64,000 nucleotides of DNA from Polynucleobacter sp. MWH-Jannik1A5 (GTDB lineage: Bacteria > Pseudomonadota > Gammaproteobacteria > Burkholderiales > Burkholderiaceae), in assembly GCF_018881795.1 (NCBI RefSeq), contig NZ_JACVPQ010000001.1:1029633-1093632 (forward strand), given 5' to 3'. The notes below the pieces were generated by a model. That model was not told the DNA's origin, ran no database searches, and saw nothing but the letters and a program-made list of their open reading frames with translations. The position numbers and the translations under genes were made by a program. Position 1 is the stretch's first letter, and each line of letters starts with the position of its first letter. Of the stretch, positions 37,256-46,724 are shown piece after piece.

Positions 37256-37720
37256 TTAGGCGATGATGAAAAGAGGTTGGTCAAATTCAACACCTTGACC
37301 GTTTTCACACAGAATTTCTTTGATCACACCTGCTTTTTCAGACTCAATTTCATTGAGCAACTTCATTGCTTCAATAATGCAAAGGGTTTGACCTACTTTG
37401 ACGGTATCGCCAATGCTGACGAAGTTTGGAGACTCTGGATTTGGTGCTCGATAGAAAGTGCCCACCATTGGGGACTTCGCAACAAAACCAGTTTCAGTAG
37501 CGGGAGCTTCAACAGCCGCTACTGGGGCAGGAGAATTAGGAACTGGGGCAGCCTGAAGAGATGGTGCTGGCGCCGGATTGGCATAAACCATTTGGCCAGC
37601 AGGAGCTGGAGATCCGGCGTTGACGATGCGAACGCGATCTTCACCTTCATTTACTTCTAACTCAGAAATACCTGATTCAGAGACTAAGTCGATCAAGGTT
37701 TTTAGTTTTCTCAGATCCAT
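37256..37720 (-). CDS. accB: Biotin carboxyl carrier protein of acetyl-CoA carboxylase
   Basis: Carrier of the biotin shuttled between AccC and the carboxyltransferase (154 residues). The C-terminal biotinyl domain covers about 77-154, and Lys120 in IIEAMKLLNEIE is the biotin site; the more common form is EAMKMMN. An Ala/Pro-rich flexible linker spans about 36-75. It is 36 bp after aroQ. Confidence 0.96.
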   Translation of the reverse strand: MDLRKLKTLIDLVSESGISELEVNEGEDRVRIVNAGSPAPAGQMVYANPAPAPSLQAAPVPNSPAPVAAVEAPATETGFVAKSPMVGTFYRAPNPESPNFVSIGDTVKVGQTLCIIEAMKLLNEIESEKAGVIKEILCENGQGVEFDQPLFIIA

Positions 37721-37756
37721 ACGAGTGCTTCCTCTCTTGTAATTCTTTAAATAGAT

Positions 37757-38206
37757 TTACTTCTTTAGACGTGTAATAGCTGCTTGGAGTGCTAATTCAT
37801 AGCCAATTGCGCCAAGCCCACAAATAACTCCCGTCGCAATATCAGACAAGTAGGAGTGCTTGCGGAATTCTTCGCGCTGGTGAATATTGGATAAATGAAT
37901 TTCAATAAATGGAATGGCTACACCGGCTAGAACATCCCGAAGGGCAACGCTAGTGTGGGTAAAAGCACCTGGGTTAATGATGATGAAATCAACACCATCT
38001 ACTTTTGCCTTTTGAATGCGATCAATTAATTCACCTTCATGATTGCTTTGATAGGTGTCCAAATCAATAGACTGAGCTTTGGCTAGTTCACCCAGCCTTT
38101 GATGAATGTCTTCCAGAGTCGTTTTGCCGTAAACATCGGGTTCACGGGTGCCTAATAGGTTTAGGTTTGGGCCCTGAATTACGAGAATTGAAGCTTTTTT
38201 CGACAT
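37757..38206 (-). CDS. aroQ: Type II 3-dehydroquinate dehydratase
   Basis: Third enzyme of the shikimate pathway, a dodecameric type II dehydratase (149 residues). Conserved parts are [16 protein letters not shown] (7-22), [14 protein letters not shown] near 80 and [14 protein letters not shown] near 103. It heads the aroQ-accB-accC-prmA run; the upstream 250 bp contain several operator-like repeats. Confidence 0.96.
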   Translation of the reverse strand: MSKKASILVIQGPNLNLLGTREPDVYGKTTLEDIHQRLGELAKAQSIDLDTYQSNHEGELIDRIQKAKVDGVDFIIINPGAFTHTSVALRDVLAGVAIPFIEIHLSNIHQREEFRKHSYLSDIATGVICGLGAIGYELALQAAITRLKK

Positions 38207-38456
38207 AGATCCCTGTTTTTAGAGGCAGTTAAGCGTTAATTGACGATCTGGGCTTTCCGCCCTACATACAACTTCATGCTCGATTGCTTATGAAGGGAAG
38301 TATACCTTCATAAGATAGATAGAAAGCCAAAAAATTGCCTCAAAAATAGGAATTTTCTGAACTTTTAAATGCAGATATTGAAAAATAATGAATATATTAC
38401 CTAAAATTTAGGCGAAGGCAGATCAAAAATGAGTCGTTAAAATTACCTAAAATTCA
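38207..38456 (-). promoter_or_regulatory. Repeat-rich upstream region of aroQ-accB-accC
   Basis: A 250-bp AT-rich gap between the TlpA-like gene and aroQ. A 10-bp inverted repeat at 38287-38314 (CTTATGAAGG / CCTTCATAAG, 8-base spacer) encloses TATACT on the minus strand, a likely -10 box. Two exact copies of ATTACCTAAAATT lie at 38396-38408 and 38442-38454, and the first forms a 13-bp palindrome CCTAAAATTTAGG. These look like regulator sites, but no regulator is identified. Confidence 0.5.
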
Positions 38457-38984
38457 TTATAAAGCTGATTTAATTGCACTTCTGAGCTCATCTTCGCTTA
38501 TTTTTCCTAATTTGCTGTAATTTGACTTGCCTTTGGCATTAATGATGATGGTGTAGGGAAGGGCGCCTTGAGAATTGCCCATTTGCTTTGAAAGAGCGCT
38601 GCCTTGCAAACCACCAATCATGATGGGGTAGCTAACTGGGGTTTTTTCGAGAAATTCACGAATGTTAGAGGGAGAATCGATACCGATGCCGACAAATAAG
38701 ACATTTTGCTGCAAAAATTCTTGCTGAAGCTTATCTAAAGTGGGCATTTCTTCAACACAAGGAGGGCACCAGGAGGCCCAAAAGTTCACTACCAGGACTT
38801 TTCCTTGCCATTCTTGGGTATTGGCAGTTTTTCCATCCGGAGTTTGCCAGGGGTTATCAAAAAAAGCTTTTACGGCTGGATCGCTAGCCAACCCAGTTTT
38901 ATAAATCCATTGTGAGGTCAGCACCCCTCCAGTAAGCGCTATGAGGCCTGTTAGGGCAATCATGATCCATTGTCTGCGGTTCAC
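38457..38984 (-). CDS. TlpA/ResA-like membrane-anchored thioredoxin-family protein
   Basis: Periplasmic thiol-disulfide oxidoreductase of 175 residues, anchored by a hydrophobic N-terminus (residues 7-27). The thioredoxin fold carries WASWCPPCVEEMP near residues 69-81, the CPPC active site of TlpA/ResA/CcmG-like reductases. It probably keeps cysteines of cytochrome c or other periplasmic proteins reduced. It diverges from mpl with 26 bp between starts. Confidence 0.87.
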   Translation of the reverse strand: MNRRQWIMIALTGLIALTGGVLTSQWIYKTGLASDPAVKAFFDNPWQTPDGKTANTQEWQGKVLVVNFWASWCPPCVEEMPTLDKLQQEFLQQNVLFVGIGIDSPSNIREFLEKTPVSYPIMIGGLQGSALSKQMGNSQGALPYTIIINAKGKSNYSKLGKISEDELRSAIKSAL

Positions 38985-39010
38985 TGCAACTCCTTCGCTA
39001 AAATTCGTTA

Positions 39011-40411
39011 ATGCATATACATATCTTGGGCATTTGCGGTACTTTCATGGGCGGCATTGCCGCAATCGCCAGGCAGGCTGGACACCGCGTTACAGGCTGC
39101 GATGCCAACGTATATCCACCAATGAGTACGCAGCTTGAAGCACAAGGCATCGAACTGATTGAGGGATTCTCACCCGAGCAATTATCTCAGTTTGAGACCA
39201 TGCCTGATTTATTCGTGATTGGCAATGTGGTTTCACGCGGCAATCCGTTAATGGAGGCAATTCTGAATCAAGGTCTGCCCTATATTTCTGGTCCGCAGTG
39301 GTTGGGTGAGCAAGTTTTATATGGCAGACATGTTTTAGCTGTTGCTGGCACACATGGCAAGACGACTACTTCGGCGATGCTGACTTGGATTTTAGAATTC
39401 AACGGCTATAAACCAGGATATCTCATTGGCGGCGTGCCTTTGAACTTCACGGTATCTGCGCGTTTGGGTGAAAGTAAATATTTTGTAATCGAGGCGGATG
39501 AATACGACACTGCATTCTTTGATAAGCGTAGTAAGTTTGTGCACTATCGCCCACGTACCGCCCTATTAAATAATTTGGAATTTGATCACGCTGATATTTT
39601 TGCTGACCTTGCTGCAATCGAAACCCAGTTTCACCATTTAGTACGTACCGTACCTGGTGATGGCTTATTGGTAGTAAATGGCGAAGAGCCAGCATTAGCA
39701 AGTGTGATTACACGTGGTGCTTGGGCCCCTGTAGAGCGCTTTGGCCAAGAGCTTGCAAATGAATGGTCCTTAATTTCGCAAGAGAATGACGGATTTATTG
39801 TGCGCAAGTCCGGTAAGGAAGTGGCAACCGTAAAGTGGGCGCCTGATTCTGGGGTGATGGGTCGACACAATCAACTGAATGCGCTTGCTGCGATTGCTTC
39901 CGCTAACCACATTGGAATTACTCCAGCGGATTCTGCGCGCGCCTTGTCTGAGTTTAAGAATGTGAAGCGCCGTTTAGAAACGATTGGCGTTGCAAATGAC
40001 ATTACGGTCTACGACGATTTTGCACATCATCCAACAGCAATCACCACAACTGTGGATGGTCTTCGTCGGCGCGTTGGCAAGTCTCGCATCCTGGCGGTAT
40101 TGGAACCGCGTTCCAATACGATGAAGCTTGGCGTGATGAAAGCTCAACTTCCTGGCAGTCTTGAGGCTGCAGATAAAGTTTTTGCTTATGGCGCAAACTC
40201 AGGGAAAGAATCATTAGGGTGGGATTTGGCCGAGGTCTTATCCCCGTTAAACCAGCAGGAACAGGCTAAAGCACAGGCTTTCGATGATCTTGAAGCTTTA
40301 GTGAAAGCGGTTGCCCAAGAAGCAAGGCCAGGGGATCATATCTTGGTTATGAGTAATGGCGGATTTGGCGGCGTGCATCAAAAAATATTAAAAGCCATTT
40401 CGGCAAAGTAA
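39011..40411 (+). CDS. mpl: UDP-N-acetylmuramate:L-alanyl-gamma-D-glutamyl-meso-diaminopimelate ligase
   Basis: Mur-ligase-family enzyme (466 residues) that reattaches recycled tripeptide to UDP-MurNAc. MHIHILGICGTFMGG begins the Rossmann part, the ATP loop AGTHGKTTTSAML is near 114, and EADEYDTAFFDKRSKF near 161 is typical of Mpl rather than MurC. It works in the same recycling route as the AmpD encoded at 27116. Confidence 0.95.
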   Translation: MHIHILGICGTFMGGIAAIARQAGHRVTGCDANVYPPMSTQLEAQGIELIEGFSPEQLSQFETMPDLFVIGNVVSRGNPLMEAILNQGLPYISGPQWLGEQVLYGRHVLAVAGTHGKTTTSAMLTWILEFNGYKPGYLIGGVPLNFTVSARLGESKYFVIEADEYDTAFFDKRSKFVHYRPRTALLNNLEFDHADIFADLAAIETQFHHLVRTVPGDGLLVVNGEEPALASVITRGAWAPVERFGQELANEWSLISQENDGFIVRKSGKEVATVKWAPDSGVMGRHNQLNALAAIASANHIGITPADSARALSEFKNVKRRLETIGVANDITVYDDFAHHPTAITTTVDGLRRRVGKSRILAVLEPRSNTMKLGVMKAQLPGSLEAADKVFAYGANSGKESLGWDLAEVLSPLNQQEQAKAQAFDDLEALVKAVAQEARPGDHILVMSNGGFGGVHQKILKAISAK

Positions 40412-40431
40412 GAAAATACAGAAAGTAAAAA

Positions 40432-41166
40432 ATGGGCGATAGATTAAAAGACAAAGTAGCCATCATCACCGGTGCCGCTAAAGGCATTGGGTTCGCTACT
40501 GCCCAGCGTTTTTCGGAAGAGGGTGCGAAAGTTATCATCACCGATATCAACCAAGAAGCTGTCAATGGAGCGGCCAAACAAGTGGCCAATGCTGAAGGCT
40601 ACGCAATGAATGTGACTGATCGCGCAAGCATTCAGGCGGTAGTGGATCAGGTAATGCAAAAACATGGACATATTGATATCTTGATTAATAACGCTGGCAT
40701 CACTCAAGATGCGCGCTTAATTAAGATGACCGAGGCACAGTTTGATACGGTAATTGATGTCAACTTAAAGGGTGTATTTAATTGTACTCAGCTGATTGTT
40801 CCGCACATGCTCGAGGCTGGCTCCGGCGCAGTAGTGAATGCATCTAGCGTCGTAGGTCTCTACGGTAATTTTGGCCAAACCAATTACTCGGCTACAAAAT
40901 TTGGCGTCATTGGTTTTACAAAAACCTGGGCTCGCGAATTAGGCCCTAAAGGTATTCGAGTCAATGCAGTGTGTCCTGGTTTTATCGCCACCGAAATGGT
41001 GAAAGCTATGCCAGAAAATATTTTGCAGGATATTGAGAGGCGTAGCTGGTTGGGCCGTCTAGGCACTCCTACAGAAATGGCGAATGTGTATTTGTTCCTA
41101 GCTAGCGATGAGGCAAGCTATGTCAATGGTGTGGCACTAGAGGCTAGCGGCGGGATCTCGCTCTAA
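40432..41166 (+). CDS. fabG: 3-oxoacyl-ACP reductase FabG-type SDR
   Basis: Classical short-chain dehydrogenase (244 residues) that reduces 3-oxoacyl-ACP with [13 protein letters not shown] near 14-21 binds cofactor, NNAG near 84, the catalytic Ser is in NASSVVG near 136, and YSATK near 149-153 holds the catalytic Tyr and Lys. The FabG label fits length and sequence, but acetoacetyl-CoA reductase paralogues are similar and no fab cluster is adjacent. Confidence 0.85.
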   Translation: MGDRLKDKVAIITGAAKGIGFATAQRFSEEGAKVIITDINQEAVNGAAKQVANAEGYAMNVTDRASIQAVVDQVMQKHGHIDILINNAGITQDARLIKMTEAQFDTVIDVNLKGVFNCTQLIVPHMLEAGSGAVVNASSVVGLYGNFGQTNYSATKFGVIGFTKTWARELGPKGIRVNAVCPGFIATEMVKAMPENILQDIERRSWLGRLGTPTEMANVYLFLASDEASYVNGVALEASGGISL

Positions 41167-41168
41167 GC

Positions 41169-43214
41169 ATGAATCTTTTATATGAAGAGGGTGGCGATAT
41201 TAAGATCGCTACAGTTCAGTCTGCATCTGGTGCGGGAGATGCAGAGTCTTGGCAGGCTACCAGCCTTTCAGGTAAAAAAATCAAACTCAAAGCCAAAGAG
41301 GTCTGGCTGCGCTTTGAAAAGCCAGAAGCACAAGCTGCTATGGATGAGGCCAACACACTCAGTGCCGATATTGATTTGCAGTTACTTTGGGATTGTGCGC
41401 CTGATGAAGAGTTTGGTTTGGTAGATGTGGCTCAGGAGTACTTTGGATCACAAGTCAGCGTTCCGCAGCAAGTGGCATTAGCCATTGCTTTGCAAGGTGC
41501 CCCTGTATTTTTTCGTCGCAAAGGACGTGGCCGCTTTCAGAGGGCGCCACTAGAGCAGCTGCAGGCAGGTCTGGCCGCATTAGAGCGCAAGCAAAAAGAG
41601 CTTGAGCAGCAATCGGTTTGGCAACAGGAATTGGTTGATGGAACTTTCCCTGAAACGCTCAAGTCTTCAGCCAAGCAATTACTTTTTTCTCCCGATAAAA
41701 ATACGTCTGCGTACAAGGCGCTTATTGCTGCCTGTACCGAGACCGGTGAATCTCCAGCTCAACTGATAATTCGTTGTGGCGCAATTGATTCACCCTTGGC
41801 TTATCACCAGGGAATGTTTCTTAAAGCGCATTTTCCAAATGGTGCGAATCACAATCCAGCTATTGGGGTTGATCAAGCAGCATATGCATCTGCTATAGCT
41901 GAGCTGCCAGTCGCCCAAGTGCAGGCATTTTCAATCGATGATTCCGGTACTACTGAGATTGATGATGCTCTATCAGTCACGCCAATTGAGGGCGGTCATA
42001 GGGTGGGCATTCATATTGCGGCTCCAGGATTAGCGATTACTAAAGATGACCCATTGGATCAAGTCGCTCGCAATCGAATGTCAACAGCGTATTTCCCTGG
42101 CGACAAAATTACGATGTTGCCTGATTCGGTCATTGAGCAATTCTCATTGGATGAGGGCATGCCAAGACCTGCTTTATCAATCTATGTAGATATTGATGCT
42201 CAAGGAGTGGTGAATCGCGAGACCTTGCAGATGCGATCTGAAATGGTCCCAATGGCAGCTAATTTACGCTTAGAGGATATCGAGCATCTTGTGAGTGAAG
42301 AAAGTTTGGCGGATGAGTTTGCAAGCTATCCTTATCGCAAAGAATTAGCTATCTTGTGGCGGGCCGCTAAGCATCTTCATGCTGGACGCCAAGAAAAGCG
42401 AGTAGCAAATGGTTTGCGGGCTGAGCAATTAGGGCTCATTGACCCCAATGCTTTGGCTAGAGATTTTCATTTCCTAATCCAAGAAGTGGATGGAGTTCAG
42501 CGTGTAGAGATCCTACCGCGTCAACGTGGGTCTATTTTGGACACTATTGTTGCTGAATGGATGATTTTCTGTAACAGCGCTTCTGGTCAGCTTCTGGCAG
42601 ATCACGGTCTTCCTGGCTTATTTAGAACCCAGAAGGGTTGGGGTCCATTGCGTACTCGCATGCAGATCACTCCTGGGCCGCATGAAGGATTGGGCTTGGA
42701 CTATTACGCTTGGTGTACTTCGCCTTTGCGCCGGTATTCTGATTTAGTCAATCAATGGCAATTAATTGCACTTGCGAAGCATGGCGTCGCCGCCAAAATG
42801 GTTGCGCCATTTCCGCCGCGTGATGCAACCCTGATGGGAATTGCGGCTGACTTCGAATCTTGTTACCAGGCTTATGGTGAGTTCCAGGACCGACTAGAGA
42901 AATATTGGTGTTTGCGTTGGGTTGTGCAAGACGGTGAATCAAAGACAGTGCATGTTCGTCATTTGAAGGAGGGTATGTCTCGCGTGGAGTTGGTCCCACT
43001 ACACTTGCCCATTCCTGAATTAGCAACCCATCCCCGCATGACTCGAGCAGAAGTGGTCATTGCTGACGTAGATTTATTGCAACTGAGCGTAGGCGTTCGT
43101 GTTTTGGAGATTGAAGCAAAGGCAGAATCCCCTGAAAAGGAATCGGCTGACCAGGGCGTAGATTCTGGGTCAGGAGCATCAGACAATCCAGAAGAAGATG
43201 CTAGCCCAAATTAA
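41169..43214 (+). CDS. RNB-domain ribonuclease (RNase II/R family)
   Basis: Exoribonuclease-like protein of 681 residues. The RNB catalytic domain begins near 235 with VQAFSIDDSGTTEIDDALSV, which carries the magnesium-binding aspartates, and continues through PLRRYSDLVNQ near 519. The N-terminal 230 residues are divergent, and the C-terminus is a short acidic, Ser-rich tail without a clear S1 domain. It starts 2 bp after fabG and overlaps the TonB-like gene by 17 bp. Confidence 0.88.
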   Translation: MNLLYEEGGDIKIATVQSASGAGDAESWQATSLSGKKIKLKAKEVWLRFEKPEAQAAMDEANTLSADIDLQLLWDCAPDEEFGLVDVAQEYFGSQVSVPQQVALAIALQGAPVFFRRKGRGRFQRAPLEQLQAGLAALERKQKELEQQSVWQQELVDGTFPETLKSSAKQLLFSPDKNTSAYKALIAACTETGESPAQLIIRCGAIDSPLAYHQGMFLKAHFPNGANHNPAIGVDQAAYASAIAELPVAQVQAFSIDDSGTTEIDDALSVTPIEGGHRVGIHIAAPGLAITKDDPLDQVARNRMSTAYFPGDKITMLPDSVIEQFSLDEGMPRPALSIYVDIDAQGVVNRETLQMRSEMVPMAANLRLEDIEHLVSEESLADEFASYPYRKELAILWRAAKHLHAGRQEKRVANGLRAEQLGLIDPNALARDFHFLIQEVDGVQRVEILPRQRGSILDTIVAEWMIFCNSASGQLLADHGLPGLFRTQKGWGPLRTRMQITPGPHEGLGLDYYAWCTSPLRRYSDLVNQWQLIALAKHGVAAKMVAPFPPRDATLMGIAADFESCYQAYGEFQDRLEKYWCLRWVVQDGESKTVHVRHLKEGMSRVELVPLHLPIPELATHPRMTRAEVVIADVDLLQLSVGVRVLEIEAKAESPEKESADQGVDSGSGASDNPEEDASPN

Positions 43215-44085
43215 ATCCTTTGAGATTCCATGCCCTGAGAAGCTGGGCAAAGTCTTGCATTACCTTGGCCGCACGTGGAATCGCTACCCGTTTCGTTTTG
43301 CCTTATGTGCCTCGATTCTGATTCATATTGTGTTTTTATCATTTCGCTGGGGTATTGGGGAAATTCAGAATCGCAGACTTAATACGCCCTTAAGTGTGGT
43401 TTTAGTCAATGCCAGCAATAAAACACCTCCCCTAAAAGCTAGCAAATTAGCTCAAGCTGATTTACAGGGCGGTGGCAAAACAGAGAGTCAAGATGCAACA
43501 GCGCTACATCGCGCTCGATTGGGTGCTGAAGCAAGACTTGAAGTTTTGGAGAAACAGCAAAAGCAAATGCTGGCAAAGTTAGATGAACAGCGCAATCGAT
43601 CTGGCGGTCGTAAGAGTGGTGATGAGCAAAAAATTACTCCTCAACTAAATTCTTTAGAGGCTGAGTTAGCAAAGCGACTCCAGTCAGATGGCAGGGAGCC
43701 AAGGCGCAAGGTCTTAACTGGCGCTAATACAAAGGCAGTGAGCTTTGCACATTATTACGATGCCATGCGCCAAAAAATTGAAGCTTATGGCAGTGCTTTT
43801 TTCCCCAGGGCGAATGGGCGCCCCTTATATGGCAGCCTAGTGATCGTAGTGAGTGTGGATAACCAGGGAAGGATCACTTCAAATGCTCGGGGTAAAGATG
43901 GGCTCTCAATTGGCCGCAGCTCCGGTAATCCTGAGTTAGATCGCCAAGCCCTCGCCATCGTCAGAGCTTCCGCCCCATTTGGCCCTTTTCCTTCAGAAAT
44001 GCGTAATCAAATCGATGTATTGGATTGGATCTCGACTTTTGAGTTCACGCGGGATGGGATAGATCGTTTAGAGCTACGTCATTAA
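43198..44085 (+). CDS. TonB C-terminal domain envelope protein
   Basis: A 295-residue inner-membrane protein. A single transmembrane segment is near residues 35-52 (LCASILIHIVFLSFRWGIG), followed by a long Lys/Gln-rich, partly coiled region and a TonB-like C-terminal domain (YGSLVIVVSVDNQGRITS, near 215). It could transmit proton-motive energy to an outer-membrane receptor, but no ExbB/ExbD or receptor is nearby and a structural role is as likely. Confidence 0.78.
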   Translation: MLAQIKSFEIPCPEKLGKVLHYLGRTWNRYPFRFALCASILIHIVFLSFRWGIGEIQNRRLNTPLSVVLVNASNKTPPLKASKLAQADLQGGGKTESQDATALHRARLGAEARLEVLEKQQKQMLAKLDEQRNRSGGRKSGDEQKITPQLNSLEAELAKRLQSDGREPRRKVLTGANTKAVSFAHYYDAMRQKIEAYGSAFFPRANGRPLYGSLVIVVSVDNQGRITSNARGKDGLSIGRSSGNPELDRQALAIVRASAPFGPFPSEMRNQIDVLDWISTFEFTRDGIDRLELRH

Positions 44086-44127
44086 AGCAATAACTAACTT
44101 TATAAATTCGCTTATTCTGTAATCATT

Positions 44128-45033
44128 ATGAGTTCCGTAAATACCACCCCTTTGCATACAGACCCAAGCCTCTTTGCTGGCGTAGATGTCTATGCTGTGG
44201 CTGGTAATCCGATTGTTCACAGCAAGTCTCCAGTAATCCATCAACGTTTTGCGGAGCAAGCAAAACAACGAATGCACTATGGGCGTCTACAACCCGAGTT
44301 GGAGGCTTTTGCAGAAGTAGCCAAAGCGTTTTTTTCTGCGGGCGGCAAGGGAATGAACGTCACCGTACCATTCAAACTTGATGCACAAAATTTAGCTGAT
44401 GTATTGACGCCCCGCGCGCAATTGGCAGGCGCGGTCAATACCTTGTGGAAAACAGAGGGCAAAATTTTTGGTGACAATACTGATGGCGCCGGTCTCGTGC
44501 GCGATCTTTTAGCGCAAGGCATTGCATTACATAGCGCCCGCATTTTGTTGATTGGCGCTGGTGGAGCTGCGCGCGGTGTGATTGGTCCTTTGTTGGAGCA
44601 AGCTCCTAAAGCTCTCATCATTGCAAACCGCTCCAGTGCTAAAGCAGATGAATTGGTTAAGTTATTTGCTGATCTAGCCGCCTCTAAGGAAGTGGCTTTA
44701 GAGTCGCGAACATTGGCTGATTTAGAGGATCCTGCAAAAACACAGTACCCATTTGATTTGGTAATTAATGCCACTGCTGCTGGCCTCACGGATGAGTCCC
44801 CCTTAAGTTCAATGGCAGTGAGCAATATTTTTGTACCCAGTTCTTTTGCTTATGACATGGTCTATGGCAAAACCACTGCCTTTATGCAGCAAGCTCTTCA
44901 ACGGGGTGCGCGGGTTAGTGATGGCCTTGGTATGTTGGTCGAGCAGGCGGCTGATGCATTCTTGCTATGGCGAGGTGCGCAGTTGGCAGCCTCTATTGAT
45001 CCTCGCGTAGTGTTGGCAGAGTTACGTAGTTAA
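44128..45033 (+). CDS. aroE: Shikimate dehydrogenase
   Basis: NADPH-dependent reductase of dehydroshikimate (301 residues). The substrate site has NPIVHSKSP near 29 and GMNVTVPFK near 72 with the catalytic Lys; IGAGGAARGV near 140 binds NADPH, and DGLGMLVEQAA near 263 ends the fold. mtgA starts 9 bp later. Confidence 0.95.
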   Translation: MSSVNTTPLHTDPSLFAGVDVYAVAGNPIVHSKSPVIHQRFAEQAKQRMHYGRLQPELEAFAEVAKAFFSAGGKGMNVTVPFKLDAQNLADVLTPRAQLAGAVNTLWKTEGKIFGDNTDGAGLVRDLLAQGIALHSARILLIGAGGAARGVIGPLLEQAPKALIIANRSSAKADELVKLFADLAASKEVALESRTLADLEDPAKTQYPFDLVINATAAGLTDESPLSSMAVSNIFVPSSFAYDMVYGKTTAFMQQALQRGARVSDGLGMLVEQAADAFLLWRGAQLAASIDPRVVLAELRS

Positions 45034-45042
45034 ATTATTCTG

Positions 45043-45786
45043 ATGCGCTGGCTTCTTTATCCAGTGAAGTGTTTGCTAGCGGGGCTTATCGCTATGCAAA
45101 TCTTTTTTGCCCTGCAGATTGCTTTGTGGACTGTTTTAGATCCGAGTAGTACTGCATTCCAGAGGGCAGAGCGTTGGCGCCTATGTTCATGGCATTGGAG
45201 TTGCTCAGTGCAATCCCAGTGGGCGCCTTATGACAAGATCTCCAATAATCTCAAGCGCGCAGTGCTGGTCAGTGAAGATGATATCTTCTTTCAGCATAGT
45301 GGCGTTCGGGTAGAGGATATGCAAAAAGCTTGGCAGAAGAATCAACAGCAAAATCAGCAAAACACCCAATCAGGCAATAAATCAAAAACAGCTTTGCGAG
45401 GTGGTTCAACCATTACGCAGCAGTTGGCAAAGAATTTATTCCTTTCCTCGGAGCAAAACTATTTACGCAAAGGACAAGAGCTCATCATTACGGGGCTTTT
45501 AGAGTTAATACTCTCTAAACAGAGATTGTTTGAGATTTATCTCAATTCTGTTGAGTGGGGCGAGGGTGTTTTTGGAGTTGGCGCTGCCTCTAAACACTAT
45601 TTTGCTATTTCGCCAGCAGTTTTAGACCGAGAGCAGGCTGCGGCTCTAGCTTCTGCCTTGCCTGCGCCAAAGTGTTTTGATAAACAGCAGTATTGCCGTC
45701 GAGGAAGTATTAACTACTCTGCTCGCCAAGAATTTATCTTGGAGAATATGGACCGAGTAGCTCTGGCGCCTTATCCAAAGAAATAA
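45043..45786 (+). CDS. mtgA: Monofunctional peptidoglycan transglycosylase
   Basis: Inner-membrane GT51 glycosyltransferase that polymerises lipid II (247 residues). One N-terminal hydrophobic helix (residues 5-28) is followed by the GT51 motifs: VSEDDIFFQHSG with catalytic Glu near 77, GGSTITQQLAKNLFLS near 124, and KQRLFEIYLNSVEWGEGVFG near 160. A Gln/Asn-rich insert sits near 100-115. No transpeptidase domain is present. Confidence 0.95.
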   Translation: MRWLLYPVKCLLAGLIAMQIFFALQIALWTVLDPSSTAFQRAERWRLCSWHWSCSVQSQWAPYDKISNNLKRAVLVSEDDIFFQHSGVRVEDMQKAWQKNQQQNQQNTQSGNKSKTALRGGSTITQQLAKNLFLSSEQNYLRKGQELIITGLLELILSKQRLFEIYLNSVEWGEGVFGVGAASKHYFAISPAVLDREQAAALASALPAPKCFDKQQYCRRGSINYSARQEFILENMDRVALAPYPKK

Positions 45787-45805
45787 GGGCGCTTAGTTTT
45801 CTTGG

Positions 45806-46651
45806 TTATTTATTTGCTGCAGCTCTGAGAGCATCGCGCGTACTCAGGGCAACTGCCCTGGCAGCTTCTGCAAAATCACTTCCAGAGCTGGCGTACAGAA
45901 TGGCTCGGGAAGAGTTGATGATCATGCCAGTTCCTGGCTTGCCTACAATCTTTCCGGCGCTGACTGTAGCGTCTATATCGCCGCCTTGTGCACCTATACC
46001 TGGAATCAACAAAGGCATCTCACCAACAATGGCTCGTACTTTGGCAATTTCCTCTGGGAAGGTGGCTCCGACGACTAGGCTAACCTGACCGGACGTATTC
46101 CATTGCTGTGCAGCGAGTTTAGCTACATGCAAATACAGCGGTTCACCATTAGGGGCAATATTCAGAAACTGCAAATCTGACCCGCCAGGGTTTGAGGTCC
46201 GGCACAAGACGATGACTCCTTTGCCGGCATGCTTAAGGTAAGGCTCGATCGTGTCAAAGCCCATATAGGGGTTCACAGTTACCGCATCAGCGCCATAGCG
46301 ATCAAAGGCCTCCAGAGCGTAATGGTCTGCGGTGCTGCCAATATCCCCACGCTTGGAATCGAGAATTACAGGAATATGGGGGTATTTATCTTTGAGATGC
46401 TGAATCAGTTTTTCTAGTTGAGCCTCGGCTCTTTGGGAGGCAAAGTAGGCAAACTGGGGTTTAAAGGCACAGACCAAATCCGCAGTCGCGTCAGCGATTT
46501 CACGGCAGAACTCATAGATGGCTTCTGGATTCCCTTGTAGGGATGGGGGTAAGCGCTTAGGATCTGGGTCAAAACCAACGCACAGCATGCTGCCTTGGGA
46601 AGCCCATGCAGACTGGAGTTGCTGGTTAAAGGTATTTGAGCGAGAGTTCAT
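45806..46651 (-). CDS. pyrF: Orotidine 5'-phosphate decarboxylase (type 2)
   Basis: Final enzyme of UMP synthesis, of the longer type 2 class (281 residues). [13 protein letters not shown] near residue 23, [18 protein letters not shown] near 95 with the catalytic Lys-Asp network, and [11 protein letters not shown] near 215 are visible. It converges on mtgA and diverges from corA. Confidence 0.95.
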   Translation of the reverse strand: MNSRSNTFNQQLQSAWASQGSMLCVGFDPDPKRLPPSLQGNPEAIYEFCREIADATADLVCAFKPQFAYFASQRAEAQLEKLIQHLKDKYPHIPVILDSKRGDIGSTADHYALEAFDRYGADAVTVNPYMGFDTIEPYLKHAGKGVIVLCRTSNPGGSDLQFLNIAPNGEPLYLHVAKLAAQQWNTSGQVSLVVGATFPEEIAKVRAIVGEMPLLIPGIGAQGGDIDATVSAGKIVGKPGTGMIINSSRAILYASSGSDFAEAARAVALSTRDALRAAANK

Positions 46652-46724
46652 TGGATTTAGCTTATTTTAGTGAAACTGTGATGTTCTATAGGATAAACTA
46701 GCGCACATTCCTTAGGAGTTCACC

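Noticed and set aside
38432-38452. Similarity to 56870-56890 (AGTCGTTAAAATT plus TAAAA)
   Set aside because: A 13-base exact match in AT-rich DNA is expected by chance several times in a window of this size.
44277-44825. 182-codon open frame antisense to aroE
   Set aside because: It lies wholly opposite a clear aroE with all its motifs, and its translation is low-complexity Ser/Ala/Lys-rich as expected for a reverse-strand shadow.
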